From assembly GCF_001887355.1 (NCBI RefSeq), contig NZ_MPIN01000002.1:1209068-1273067 (forward strand): a stretch of 64,000 nucleotides of DNA, written 5' to 3'. This document shows positions 28,001 to 35,703 of this stretch, piece by piece (positions within the stretch are counted from its first letter, which is position 1; every line of letters starts with the position of its first letter). Source of the stretch: Cystobacter ferrugineus. GTDB taxonomy: Bacteria > Myxococcota > Myxococcia > Myxococcales > Myxococcaceae. The position numbers were made by a program, and so were the translations under genes. The notes beneath the pieces were generated by a model. It had not been told where the DNA came from and did no database searches. It worked only from the letters and a program-made list of their open reading frames with translations.

Positions 28001-29108
28001 ACTCGCGCCGGGACACGCCGCCCCGGTCCCCACAGAAGACATGGCCCGTCGTGATGCCCACGGACGCGGAGAGCCCCAGGGCCTTGAGTGCTGTCTGGGC
28101 TTGCAGGGCGGCCCGGACGGCCCGCACCGCGTTGTCCTCATGGGAGCTCGTCGGCAGCCCCCACGCGGCGAGCAGGACGGTGCCTTTGTCATCCGCGAGC
28201 AATTGATTGATGCTTCCCCCAAAGGCATACACGGCCTTCTGGAGCTCGAGGGTGACGGCCTGCCACCGGGCCAGGAGCGCCGGAGACAAGGGCTCGGCCA
28301 GCTCGTGCAGCTCGAGGAAGAGCACGGAGACACGCCGCAGCTCCGCGCGCCAGGCGGAGTGGGGCACCTCGAACAGGGCGCGCAGCGTGCGCGAGACGAA
28401 GGGCAGCAGGGCCGCCTCCGTTTCGGGAGGAAGCTCGGCGCGGAGCGCCGCGCGCGGGGGCAGGGCGGCGCGGCACGACAGCAGCCGGACGTTGCCGGAC
28501 GAGCGCACCACGCCAGCGAAGTGCCCCTCCAGGTGCTCCCAGGCGGAGCGGGACGCCACGAGCTCTCCCGGGATGGCGGCCTGCTGCGCCGTGGCGGCCT
28601 GCTGCATGGGCGCGCCCAGCACGAGGTACTCCCAACGGTCGTCGCCGCCCACGATGAGGGTGTGCATCTCCCCGGTGCCCAACCCCAGCCGGAGTGAGAG
28701 CGTCAGGCCCTCGCTCACCGGATAGGCATGCAGCTCTTCCTGCAAGCGCAGCCCGCATTGGGCGGCCCGCCGGGTGGCGTCCGCCAGCGCTTGCCGGGAG
28801 CCGTCGCGGGCGGGCCAGAGCACGATGGCCGCGTCTCCCGCGAAGCGCGCCACCTCGCCGCCCTCCGCCGTGAGCGCGTTGACCAGCCGGTCGAAGTACC
28901 CGTTCATGGTCCTCGACAGCTCTTCCACGCCCTGCAGGCCGCGCTGGCTCAGCCGCTCCATCAAGGGCGTGAAGCCGGAGATGTCCGCGAACAACAAGGC
29001 ACAGGGCAGGGGGTGTGTCTCGGGGGCCAGTGGCGCGGGCGGTCGAGCGGACATCCTCCGGCGAAGCCACTCGGGGAGATGGGCGGCCAGCTCGGGCGAC
29101 ATCGTCAT
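25068..29108 (-). CDS. Dual nucleotidyl-cyclase/AAA ATPase/TPR protein (soluble adenylyl cyclase-like)
   Basis: This 1346-aa protein has the domain order of soluble adenylyl cyclases. Class III cyclase domain 1 has LLFADISGFTPLMERL near residue 40 and EVARFAGDAAIVLW, with both metal Asp residues present. Cyclase domain 2 has SVLFLELHELAEPLS and LLADDKGTVLLAAWG, where the first metal Asp is lost. An NTPase follows with Walker A GEAGMGKSSL (about residues 464-474) and Walker B FILEDAHW. A long helical repeat region of TPR type starts near residue 860. One active and one degenerate cyclase half would make a single catalytic site. ATG 29108 is chosen; read-through upstream to 30215 is non-coding. 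The activating signal is unknown. Confidence 0.88.
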   Translation of the reverse strand: MTMSPELAAHLPEWLRRRMSARPPAPLAPETHPLPCALLFADISGFTPLMERLSQRGLQGVEELSRTMNGYFDRLVNALTAEGGEVARFAGDAAIVLWPARDGSRQALADATRRAAQCGLRLQEELHAYPVSEGLTLSLRLGLGTGEMHTLIVGGDDRWEYLVLGAPMQQAATAQQAAIPGELVASRSAWEHLEGHFAGVVRSSGNVRLLSCRAALPPRAALRAELPPETEAALLPFVSRTLRALFEVPHSAWRAELRRVSVLFLELHELAEPLSPALLARWQAVTLELQKAVYAFGGSINQLLADDKGTVLLAAWGLPTSSHEDNAVRAVRAALQAQTALKALGLSASVGITTGHVFCGDRGGVSRREYALAGHVVNLAARLMQAARGELLCDETTAHEAGPRIGFEPLRPLRMKGVVKPVPALRPVMQQRRPERLATITGRKKERTQLEEALRQLPSHRGGAVVLEGEAGMGKSSLVRYLHTRARERGLRVFQTEADAVENTTLYYAWRGIFADLLECAQAMSASARRDTVLTRLAGDERLLALAPLLNPVLRLDLPDTELTAQFQDEARADRTQGLLLELLARELGRNPTVFILEDAHWFDSASWELTRRVLREHPEHLVLLSTRPLLDSAAAHLKAITRSPSARYLRLQPMPAEDISQLICSRLGATRLSAPLAAFIHEKAEGHPFFSEELAYVLRDKELLVTEAGECRFSARATASGPISLPSTLEGLITSRIDRLSPTEQLTLKAASVIGRVFHYGTLRDIHPIDDAKPSLGAQLEQLGRLDLTALHQLLPDDTSYLFKHVITQQVTYNLLLFEQRRQLHEAVARWYERTFAEDLSPYYALLAHHWLNADVKAKAIDMLEKAGEQAFQANACHEALGFFSKALELDEQSGHPVEPLRRARWERQLGTVQSHLGHLREAQDTLGQSLTRLGFSSTTARGFRMDVLREVLRQLLHLLLPPRLRLGHARDESRLLEAALICLELSTLSYWSGEEQRLGYFMLRSINLAERVPPSGVLARAYASLVLALGHLGMHRIARRYQRSASTLLSRLKSVQDRAHVQRAIAAYLLSTGQFSRAETTLESCLSDFRQLGDMRLAEEEMFEIFNLCFLQGRLDSALALAHELLALARRREDRQTENWALVGLSRMLLKFGREREVLDLLKGHETPQDMLGGIPLLAVLALARLRVGRLAEAREAAEEGVALLSRHSSNAINAEAYTNIVTVLTTLWTQAQEGAPERAHFERLAKRVCDRVSKMGQVFHLAAPAAHLCQGKYQLARSRRRAARKAFEKALRLARKLGMPFEQMEAHDELYLLGEADRTWHLEQARRLQPAPPAETTRKGWVA

Positions 29109-29250
29109 GGGGCTTTTCACGACCAGTGTGGCGCGGGGGGGTCTCCAGGCTACCCGATGACCTCGGGCTCCGGGCAGGGAACCCGGCTCACGCGGCGGCG
29201 ACGTTCCCGTTGCATGGTCGACACTGGGGGCGGGGCCCCGGTATGCCCGG

Positions 29251-29988
29251 CTAGTCGTCCGCTGGCTTGGATGTCCCCTTGGCGGCCGTCTTTTTCCGGT
29301 TTCCCCCGGAAACCGCGCGCACCATGCGTGCCTTGCGGCCGGCGGCGAGGGTGGGGGCGCCGCCCTCCTGGGGGAGGGGGCCGGCGTTGGGCGTGCCCTC
29401 GACGGGCTTGGTGGGACGGGGCTTGATGCGGCGCGGGGGCAGCAGATCCGGCTCGCCGGGCACCTTCTGGGCGAGGAAGATGGCGGCATCCAGCTTGGTG
29501 AAGTTGCGCGTGCGGTACCAGGTGAGCGCGGACTCGTTGTTCTCCGCGACTTCCAGCACCAGGTGGGTACAACCCCGGGTGCGCGCCAGGTGTTGGAGCT
29601 GCTCGAGGATGAAGCTGCCCACGCCCCGTCCCTGGTAGTCCGGGTGCACGGCGAGCTCCTCGACGAACAAGGGCCGCATGCCCCGCTTCTCGAACCAGCG
29701 CGGGTTGACCCAGTTGTCGTCCCCCGAGGCCTCGAAGGCGCACTCGGAGTAACCCACGATTTCCCCCGCGACCTCGTAGACGAGCTGTTCGATCCACTCC
29801 GAGGAGTACACCTCGAGGAAGCGGCGCTTGGAGCGGGGCCGCTGGTATTCCACCGTCTCCCGGTTGACGTCCCGGAAGACGAGCTTGAGGAACTCCCAGG
29901 CCCGGTTGAGGTCGCGGCGGTGGATGCGGCGCACGCGGACTTCCAGGGGCCCCTTGTGGGCGGGAGCGGGCGATTTCGTCTCGGCCAT
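29251..29988 (-). CDS. GNAT acetyltransferase with basic C-terminal tail
   Basis: This 245-aa cytosolic protein has a complete GNAT domain. VRVRRIHRRDLNRAWEFLK starts the fold, FVEELAVHPDYQGRGVGSF (about residues 110-128) is the acetyl-CoA loop, and LVLEVAENNESALTWY is the C-terminal alpha helix. After residue 180 it carries an added tail of about 65 residues rich in Pro, Lys and Arg ending KKTAAKGTSKPADD, likely disordered and possibly nucleic-acid binding. Start ATG 29988 fits the domain boundary. It diverges from the chemoreceptor gene. The substrate is unknown. Confidence 0.85.
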   Translation of the reverse strand: MAETKSPAPAHKGPLEVRVRRIHRRDLNRAWEFLKLVFRDVNRETVEYQRPRSKRRFLEVYSSEWIEQLVYEVAGEIVGYSECAFEASGDDNWVNPRWFEKRGMRPLFVEELAVHPDYQGRGVGSFILEQLQHLARTRGCTHLVLEVAENNESALTWYRTRNFTKLDAAIFLAQKVPGEPDLLPPRRIKPRPTKPVEGTPNAGPLPQEGGAPTLAAGRKARMVRAVSGGNRKKTAAKGTSKPADD

Positions 29989-30217
29989 GTTCCACGTCCT
30001 AGCCGACTCGCCGCGGCGATGCGCGAACAACCGTCAGAGGCGGGCAGGCGAGGGCGGATGGCCGTCCGGGGAGGGGGCTTTTCCGGGCGTGGGCATCCGG
30101 TATCCTTGAGGACGCGGCCACCCTGGCCCGCCAAGAAAGGGGTCTCATGCCCAGGCGTCGTACGCCCCCGGTTCGGAGCGTCCGTCCAGACTCCATGTCG
30201 AGCACGAGGGGGCACGG

Positions 30218-31777
30218 ATGACGTTCAAGCAGAAGGCCTCCGTTCTGCCCATGGTGGCCACGCTGTTCCTCCTGCTCATCCTGGTGATCGTGGTGGTGGT
30301 GGGTTGGGACGTGTCACTGCTGAACCGTCGCATCATCCATGGCTACTCGCCCGCGATTGCCTCCATGCGGCAGTTCGACTCGCTGGCGTCCATGCTGCGC
30401 TGGCACCTGCGCGACCGGAGCCCGGAGGGAGACGCGGCCCGCCGGGTGGCGATGCTGCAACTGGCGGGGGAGTTCGAGCGGGAGCTGGCGCGCGTCCAGG
30501 CCAATCCGGTGATGGAGCCGGGGCGGTTGCGGATGATGCGCGAGGCTTTCGATGCCTTCTGGGAGGTGTCCCAGCGCGCCGGGCCCGGGGAGATGGATCT
30601 GGTGATGGAGCGCCACGCGGCGCTGGTCCATGTGTTGCGCGGCGCGGGGGATTGGGCCCAGGCGGGGCTGGAGCGCTCGCTGGAGGAGGTGAGCCTGCTG
30701 CACCGCTGGCGCCAGGGCTGGGTCCTCAGTCTGGGGCTGCTGTGCGTGCTGGTGCTGGGGGGCCTGTCGGTCTGGCTGGCGCGGGGGGTGGTGGGGCCGC
30801 TCACCCGCCTGACGGAGGTGACCAGGCGCATCGCGACCGAGGGAGACCTGTCCCAGCGCATCGACGTGGACTCGCGGGACGAGCTGGGCGAGCTGGCGCG
30901 GGGCATCGAGGCGCTGGTGACGCGGCTGCGCACCGTGCCGGTGGCGCTGCGCGCGACGGTGGACGAGCTGACGTGGGCGGCCGCGCGGCTCACCGAGGCG
31001 AGCCATCGCCAGGTGACGTTCCTGGGCCACCTGTCCACCTCGCTGGCCGAGGTGGAGGGGATGACGCAGCAGATCGCCCAGACGGCGAGCCAGGCGGCGG
31101 GGCGGGCCGAGGTGGTGCTGAAGGTGGCGGGGCAGGCGGATCAGTTCAGCGCCCTGGGGCGGGGCTCCATCGAGAGCAGCGCGCGGGGGTTGCAGCAGCT
31201 CAGCACTCGGGTGGAGGAGATGATGCGCAGCGTGGCGAACCTGTCGGAGCAGGCGGCGCGCGCGGGGGAGATCATCGGCAGTGTGCGCGACCTGGCGGAC
31301 CAGTCGAACGTGCTGGCGCTCAACGCCTCCATCGAGGCGGCGCGCGCGGGCGAGGAGGGCCGGGGCTTCGCGGTGGTGGCGCGCGAGATGCGGGCGCTCA
31401 GTGGCCAGTCGCTGCAGAGCACCCAGCGCATCGGGAAGATCTTGCTGGAGATCAACCAGGCCATCCGCAACGCGGTGTCGATCGCGGAGCAGGACAGCCA
31501 GCAGGTGGAGGCGGGCATCTCCCAGGTGATGACGTCGGCGGACCGGTTGAAGGAAATCACCACGGTGGTGAACGAGAGCGGCAAGGCGGCCCGGCAGATC
31601 GTCGCGTCGGTGAAGCAGCAGAACGTGGGCATCGAGCAGCTCCACCAGGTGATCGCCACCTTGACGGACCGGATGAGCGCCGTGTCCGAGTCGACGCGGG
31701 ACGCGAAGGAGGCGGTGGCCCAGGTGAACCTGTCCCTGGACAAGCTCAAGCAGGTGGCCACCCGCTTCCACGACTGA
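30218..31777 (+). CDS. Methyl-accepting chemotaxis protein
   Basis: This 519-aa membrane receptor has TM1 at about residues 11-32, an extracytoplasmic helical sensor of about 130 residues, TM2 at about 168-188, and HAMP. A long cytoplasmic coiled-coil signalling domain follows. Its hairpin tip contains LADQSNVLALNASIEAARAG and EGRGFAVVAREMRAL, the conserved CheA/CheW contact region. It lacks a C-terminal CheR-tethering pentapeptide. ATG 30218 follows GAGGGGG. No che genes are next to it, so it probably signals to one of the several chemosensory systems encoded elsewhere. Confidence 0.95.
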   Translation: MTFKQKASVLPMVATLFLLLILVIVVVVGWDVSLLNRRIIHGYSPAIASMRQFDSLASMLRWHLRDRSPEGDAARRVAMLQLAGEFERELARVQANPVMEPGRLRMMREAFDAFWEVSQRAGPGEMDLVMERHAALVHVLRGAGDWAQAGLERSLEEVSLLHRWRQGWVLSLGLLCVLVLGGLSVWLARGVVGPLTRLTEVTRRIATEGDLSQRIDVDSRDELGELARGIEALVTRLRTVPVALRATVDELTWAAARLTEASHRQVTFLGHLSTSLAEVEGMTQQIAQTASQAAGRAEVVLKVAGQADQFSALGRGSIESSARGLQQLSTRVEEMMRSVANLSEQAARAGEIIGSVRDLADQSNVLALNASIEAARAGEEGRGFAVVAREMRALSGQSLQSTQRIGKILLEINQAIRNAVSIAEQDSQQVEAGISQVMTSADRLKEITTVVNESGKAARQIVASVKQQNVGIEQLHQVIATLTDRMSAVSESTRDAKEAVAQVNLSLDKLKQVATRFHD

Positions 31778-31785
31778 GCTTGCCT

Positions 31786-32454
31786 TCAGAGCGAGGCGAG
31801 GTCCTCCACGATGTCATGGAGGTATCGGTTGGACGCGAAGACGACGCTCCGGAGTGACTCCTCCTGGGCGATGCGTTGGAGGTACTGTGGACCATCCGTG
31901 GCCTTGGCGTAGCCTCGGGTTTTCACCCGGCCGAAGCGCTCCTTGACGATGTCGGCCGCGTCCCGTCTGGCGCAGACATCGGGGATGGGCTCCCCAAGCC
32001 CGAGCCGATCCGTGACGGGAAGGATGAGGGTCTCTCGCTCCCACACGAGGACATGGGAATGGAAGCCATCACGGACGGTGGCCCATTGCTCCTCGGGTTT
32101 GCCTCCTCGCGCGAGGGTTCTCATGCTCGCCTGGATGGTGGCGATGAACGGAGGGAGGGATTGGTCGTACGGCTCGCGCGGTGCTTGAACACCAAGCTGG
32201 GGCAGGTTCCAGGCGTTGCGCGCGTCAATCACATAGAACACGTGGTCGATTCGCGGTTTGTAATGGAACCGGAACATCTCGTACTTGCGGCACTGGTCGA
32301 GTAGCTGAGTATTTCCGTTGACGGTGGAGCGCTGGAGCGGGAAATGCAGGGGTGTTTTTCCCTGGGACCGACGTCGATGTTGCGCTTCGGCTCGGAGGAC
32401 GGCTTCCAAGCCACCACCGGTTTTGTCCTCGGTGATGATGTGGACGCTCGTCAT
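31786..32454 (-). CDS. Small TOPRIM/DUF4276-like partner of ATPase
   Basis: This 222-aa soluble protein begins with VHIITEDKTGGGLEAVL, a strand-turn-helix with a Glu placed as in TOPRIM or DUF4276 folds. A second strand HVFYVIDARNAWN carries an Asp near residue 80, and a C-terminal strand/helix ends SNRYLHDIVEDLASL. These suggest a metal-dependent nuclease-type domain, but no exact catalytic triad can be named. Its ATG (32454-32452) overlaps the TGA of the ATPase gene, so the two are made together. Such ATPase plus TOPRIM-like pairs occur in OLD/Gabija/PARIS-like defence modules. The assignment here is tentative. Confidence 0.6.
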   Translation of the reverse strand: MTSVHIITEDKTGGGLEAVLRAEAQHRRRSQGKTPLHFPLQRSTVNGNTQLLDQCRKYEMFRFHYKPRIDHVFYVIDARNAWNLPQLGVQAPREPYDQSLPPFIATIQASMRTLARGGKPEEQWATVRDGFHSHVLVWERETLILPVTDRLGLGEPIPDVCARRDAADIVKERFGRVKTRGYAKATDGPQYLQRIAQEESLRSVVFASNRYLHDIVEDLASL

Positions 32455-34511
32455 GGGGTGGAGTCCCACCCTTCGAGTTCGCGACGCATCTCCCGGAGAC
32501 TGAAGCTCTTGAGCCACTCGCGGAGTTGATCCACCTCGGGACGAACCAGGCGTGCTTCCTGTTCCTCTCGTCTGGCCACCACGACGCACTCCGGCGCATC
32601 GTCCAGGAGCCCGATGAGCGCATCGGATTGGGTGGTGAATAGGATGGGATGCCGCTCGGACAGGGAGCGCGCCGCGCCCATCAGTCGCATGAGCGCGTCG
32701 GGGTGCAGATGGGCCTCGGGTTCATCCAGGGCGATGAGCGCACTGCCTGGCTGGAAGAGCGCACACAGGCTGGCCAGGAAGTGGAGCGTCCCGTCGGACA
32801 ATTCCGAGGCATCGAATTGCCCGCCATTCACCTCGTCCCAGAAGAGCTGGACGGTTCCCCGGCCCACCGCGGGAAGCCGCAGATCCTTCAGGGAGGGAAA
32901 GGCGAGGCGGACGATGTTCACGAAGTCCTGCCAGTCCTCGGGCCGCTCCTCGCGCAGGGAGAAGAGGGCAGCGGGGAGGTTGTTGCCCGTTCGTTCCAGG
33001 CGCGCGCCGGGCTCGAGCCTCACCGGCCGGCGCATGGGGACCGATTCTGGATCCGCCCAGGACGCGCCCGTGCGGAAGTAGGGGTACACGGCGATCGCCG
33101 CGAGCGAGGCCCGCGCCTGCTGCACCAGCGGATTGCGGATGCCTCCCAATTGGGAGATCAGCGCCTCACGCTCGTTGGACACGGGCACGGGCGTCCCCGA
33201 GAGCTTCGCCTGGGTGGCTACCCGGGAGAGAACGGGCACCCACGCGCCTTGGACGTATTCGGCGAGTTCTTCCTGCTCCACGGCGAAGTCATAGGCGCCC
33301 ACCGCGCCGAGCTGGAGCCGGAAGCGCAACGCATGGTTCGAGGCTGTCCGCAGTTCCGCCTCCAGGAGGAGCGGCGCCGTGGCTCCGCGTGATTGGAGGG
33401 TTCGGATGCCACTCCGGCGCTGGACCAGACCGGTGGTGAGCTCTCCTCGTGCGGCCTCCGAAAGCAATTGGAGCGCATCGAGCAGGGAACTCTTGCCACT
33501 CTGGTTGGGCCCGACAATGACCGAGAGGGGTGGGTCGAAGCGGAGTTCCGCCGAACGCAGCAGGCGAAAGGACTGAACCCGGAACGCGGTGAGTCGCGCA
33601 TCCTCGGCATGCTCCGGACTGATGTCCGAGGATGGAACTCCGGGAATGCTGACGATCCGGGCGCTGTGTTGGTGTTGGACTTCCGTTCGCAGGGATATCG
33701 CGGGTGCGCCCGAGATGTAGAGATTGACGGAGATGGGCTTCTTGTCCTTGACCTCGAAGACGGACGTGTAGGTGCATGTCCCCGTGGTGGATTCGGGACC
33801 AGACAGCCACCGGAGTGTCTTGGAGTCGAGCCGCTGATCTTGCTGTGTTCCTTCGATATTGAGAATGAAGCGAGACGTATCCAGGCCTGGGAGTCCTTCG
33901 ACCTCGACGCGCAGGCGTGACGCTTCGCTTTGCGCTGTCATCGAGAGCACTGGCCATGGGGCGCAGAGCGCGAGCACCGCATGTTCGCTCTTCTCGCTAT
34001 TGAGCCCCGTGAACGCTCGAATCAGCCGGTGGAGAGAGGCATACTCATAGTTCGACCCGACGGCGATCTCCCTGTCCACGTTTCTGGTGTCGGGGCCCAG
34101 CACGCTCTTGATTTCCGCTCCTCGTCCCTCGGTGTAGGTTCCAAGTCCAAACTCTCTACGGAAAGCATCGGTCTGCCACCACTGGATGGATTGCCCGGAG
34201 GCTGCCAGATGGACGGGTGAGGAGAATCTTCTCCGGTCGAAAGGAGATTCTTCGAATTTCCCGAAATTGATGCTCTCGAGGAGAGGGCCGAGCTTGTCTA
34301 TGGAGCCGAACCACTGGCGTGCGGCGACCAGCCCCGTATCGAGTGGTGTCAAAGGCGGTGCTGCCGCCTTGCGCACGAGGACCACGCTGAGCGCGATGAC
34401 CGCCACGGGCGCCGCCTGACTCCAGACCACGCCCAGGCGGATACCGTCGTATCCCGAGGCTTGCGCCAGTTGCTCGGCGTCATCGCGGAATTGCTGAAGG
34501 TTCGCGTTCAC
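32451..34511 (-). CDS. AAA/ABC-type ATPase (AAA_21-like) with unusual N-terminal domain
   Basis: This 686-aa protein has a novel-looking N-terminal region of about 310 residues, including a hydrophobic stretch AAPVAVIALSVVLV near residue 35. The SMC/OLD-like ATPase follows: Walker A VGPNQSGKSSLLDAL (about residues 330-344), signature ELSDGT, Walker B ALIALDEPEAHLHPDAL (about residue 585) and a switch strand HPILFTTQSDAL, where Gln stands where many relatives have His. The DEPEAHLHP wording is typical of ATPases in phage-defence pairs. The start is GTG 34511 without a strong Shine-Dalgarno. The downstream gene overlaps by 4 bases. Confidence 0.78.
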   Translation of the reverse strand: MNANLQQFRDDAEQLAQASGYDGIRLGVVWSQAAPVAVIALSVVLVRKAAAPPLTPLDTGLVAARQWFGSIDKLGPLLESINFGKFEESPFDRRRFSSPVHLAASGQSIQWWQTDAFRREFGLGTYTEGRGAEIKSVLGPDTRNVDREIAVGSNYEYASLHRLIRAFTGLNSEKSEHAVLALCAPWPVLSMTAQSEASRLRVEVEGLPGLDTSRFILNIEGTQQDQRLDSKTLRWLSGPESTTGTCTYTSVFEVKDKKPISVNLYISGAPAISLRTEVQHQHSARIVSIPGVPSSDISPEHAEDARLTAFRVQSFRLLRSAELRFDPPLSVIVGPNQSGKSSLLDALQLLSEAARGELTTGLVQRRSGIRTLQSRGATAPLLLEAELRTASNHALRFRLQLGAVGAYDFAVEQEELAEYVQGAWVPVLSRVATQAKLSGTPVPVSNEREALISQLGGIRNPLVQQARASLAAIAVYPYFRTGASWADPESVPMRRPVRLEPGARLERTGNNLPAALFSLREERPEDWQDFVNIVRLAFPSLKDLRLPAVGRGTVQLFWDEVNGGQFDASELSDGTLHFLASLCALFQPGSALIALDEPEAHLHPDALMRLMGAARSLSERHPILFTTQSDALIGLLDDAPECVVVARREEQEARLVRPEVDQLREWLKSFSLREMRRELEGWDSTP

Positions 34512-34689
34512 GAGGGGCGCACACTAACACGGCACTCCTCGCGCTCGTCCCCGTTTCGCCCCGGCGGATGGTTTGGGTTGGATGATGACCAGTGGATGGC
34601 CGGGCGTGCTTGTCCTGGTCGCGCCTCCAGCTCGTCCGGTTATCCTCGGGACGGAGCCGGTGAAGTGTCACCCCCTGGGAGGTGTGCGC

Positions 34690-35688
34690 GTGGGACTGTT
34701 GGTGGACGGAGAGTGGAAGAAGGACTGGTACGCTCCGGATGAAGCCGGGCGGTTCGTGCGTCCGAAGACGCGCTTCCGGGAGCAGGTGTCCGCGAGCGGG
34801 CAGGGGCGCTTCCCGGTGGAGCCGGGCCGCTATCACCTCTATGTGTCCACGGCCTGTCCCTGGGCCTCGCGCACGCTCATCATCCGCGCCGTGAAGGGGC
34901 TGGAGGAGGCGGTGGGCGTCACGGTGGTGGACCCGCGCATGGGCGAGGACGGCTGGAGCTTCGAGGGCTATCCCGGCTCGGACGAGGATCGGCTCAATGG
35001 GGCGCGCTACCTGCGGGACGTCTACCTGCGCGCGGATCCCCACTACACGGGCCGCGTGACGGTGCCGGTCCTGTGGGACACGCGCGAGCGGACGATCGTC
35101 AACAACGAGTCGCGCGAGGTGCTCCGGATGCTGGACACCGAGTTCCACGCGCTCGCCCGCAGTCCCGTGACGCTCTGGCCCGAGGGCCTGCGTGAGCGGG
35201 TGGACGAGACGATCACCGCGCTCTACGAGCCGGTGAACAACGGCGTGTACCGGACGGGTTTCGCCAAGAGCCAGGACGCCTACGAGAAGGCCTGCCGCGA
35301 GCTGTTCTCCGCGCTGGAGGGCTGGGAGCAGGTGCTGTCTCGGCAGCGCTACCTCTGCGGGGACGTGCTCACCGAGGCGGACGTGTGCATGTACACGACG
35401 CTCGTGCGCTTCGACCTCGTCTACTACGCGCACTTCAAGTGCAACCTGTCTCGTCTCCAGGACTTCCCCAACCTCTGGAACTACCTCCTCGACCTGTACC
35501 AGACGCCGGGCTTCGCGGAGACGACGGACCTGGAGCACATCAAGGTGCACTACTACTGGAGCCAGGACGCGGTGAACCCCACGCGCATCGTTCCGCTGGG
35601 GCCCCGGGTGGACCTGCGCGCTCCCCATGACCGCGACCGGTGGGGGCCTCGACGGCTGGCTCCCCTCCCGGTCGCTCGCGGGGCCTGA
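34690..35688 (+). CDS. Glutathionyl-hydroquinone reductase-like GST (Xi class)
   Basis: This 332-aa cytosolic enzyme is predicted to reduce glutathionyl-hydroquinones using glutathione. The thioredoxin-like domain has the Xi-class motif TACPWASRTL with the catalytic Cys near residue 56. The strand TVPVLWDTRERTIVNNESREV marks the glutathione site, and the helical C-terminal half includes YLCGDVLTEADVCMYTTLVRFD. Length is that of YqjG/PcpF proteins. GTG 34690 is chosen because GGAGG lies 7 bases upstream and the protein then begins with the family-typical LLVDGEWKKDWY. It might help detoxify quinones from aromatic compounds; no link to the distant catabolic cluster is shown. Confidence 0.88.
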   Translation: MGLLVDGEWKKDWYAPDEAGRFVRPKTRFREQVSASGQGRFPVEPGRYHLYVSTACPWASRTLIIRAVKGLEEAVGVTVVDPRMGEDGWSFEGYPGSDEDRLNGARYLRDVYLRADPHYTGRVTVPVLWDTRERTIVNNESREVLRMLDTEFHALARSPVTLWPEGLRERVDETITALYEPVNNGVYRTGFAKSQDAYEKACRELFSALEGWEQVLSRQRYLCGDVLTEADVCMYTTLVRFDLVYYAHFKCNLSRLQDFPNLWNYLLDLYQTPGFAETTDLEHIKVHYYWSQDAVNPTRIVPLGPRVDLRAPHDRDRWGPRRLAPLPVARGA

Positions 35689-35703
35689 CAAGGCCCGAGC
35701 GGC

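Noticed and set aside
25113-28697. 1194-codon plus-strand ORF
   Set aside because: It is the antisense shadow of the cyclase/ATPase gene, produced by high G+C; composition is Gln/Gly/His/Arg-rich with no domains.
29109-30215. Upstream extension of the cyclase/ATPase ORF to 1715 residues
   Set aside because: The extra residues are Arg/Ser/Pro-rich, have no domain, and lie antisense to, or out of frame with, the GNAT acetyltransferase gene; the cyclase domain starts naturally at ATG 29108.
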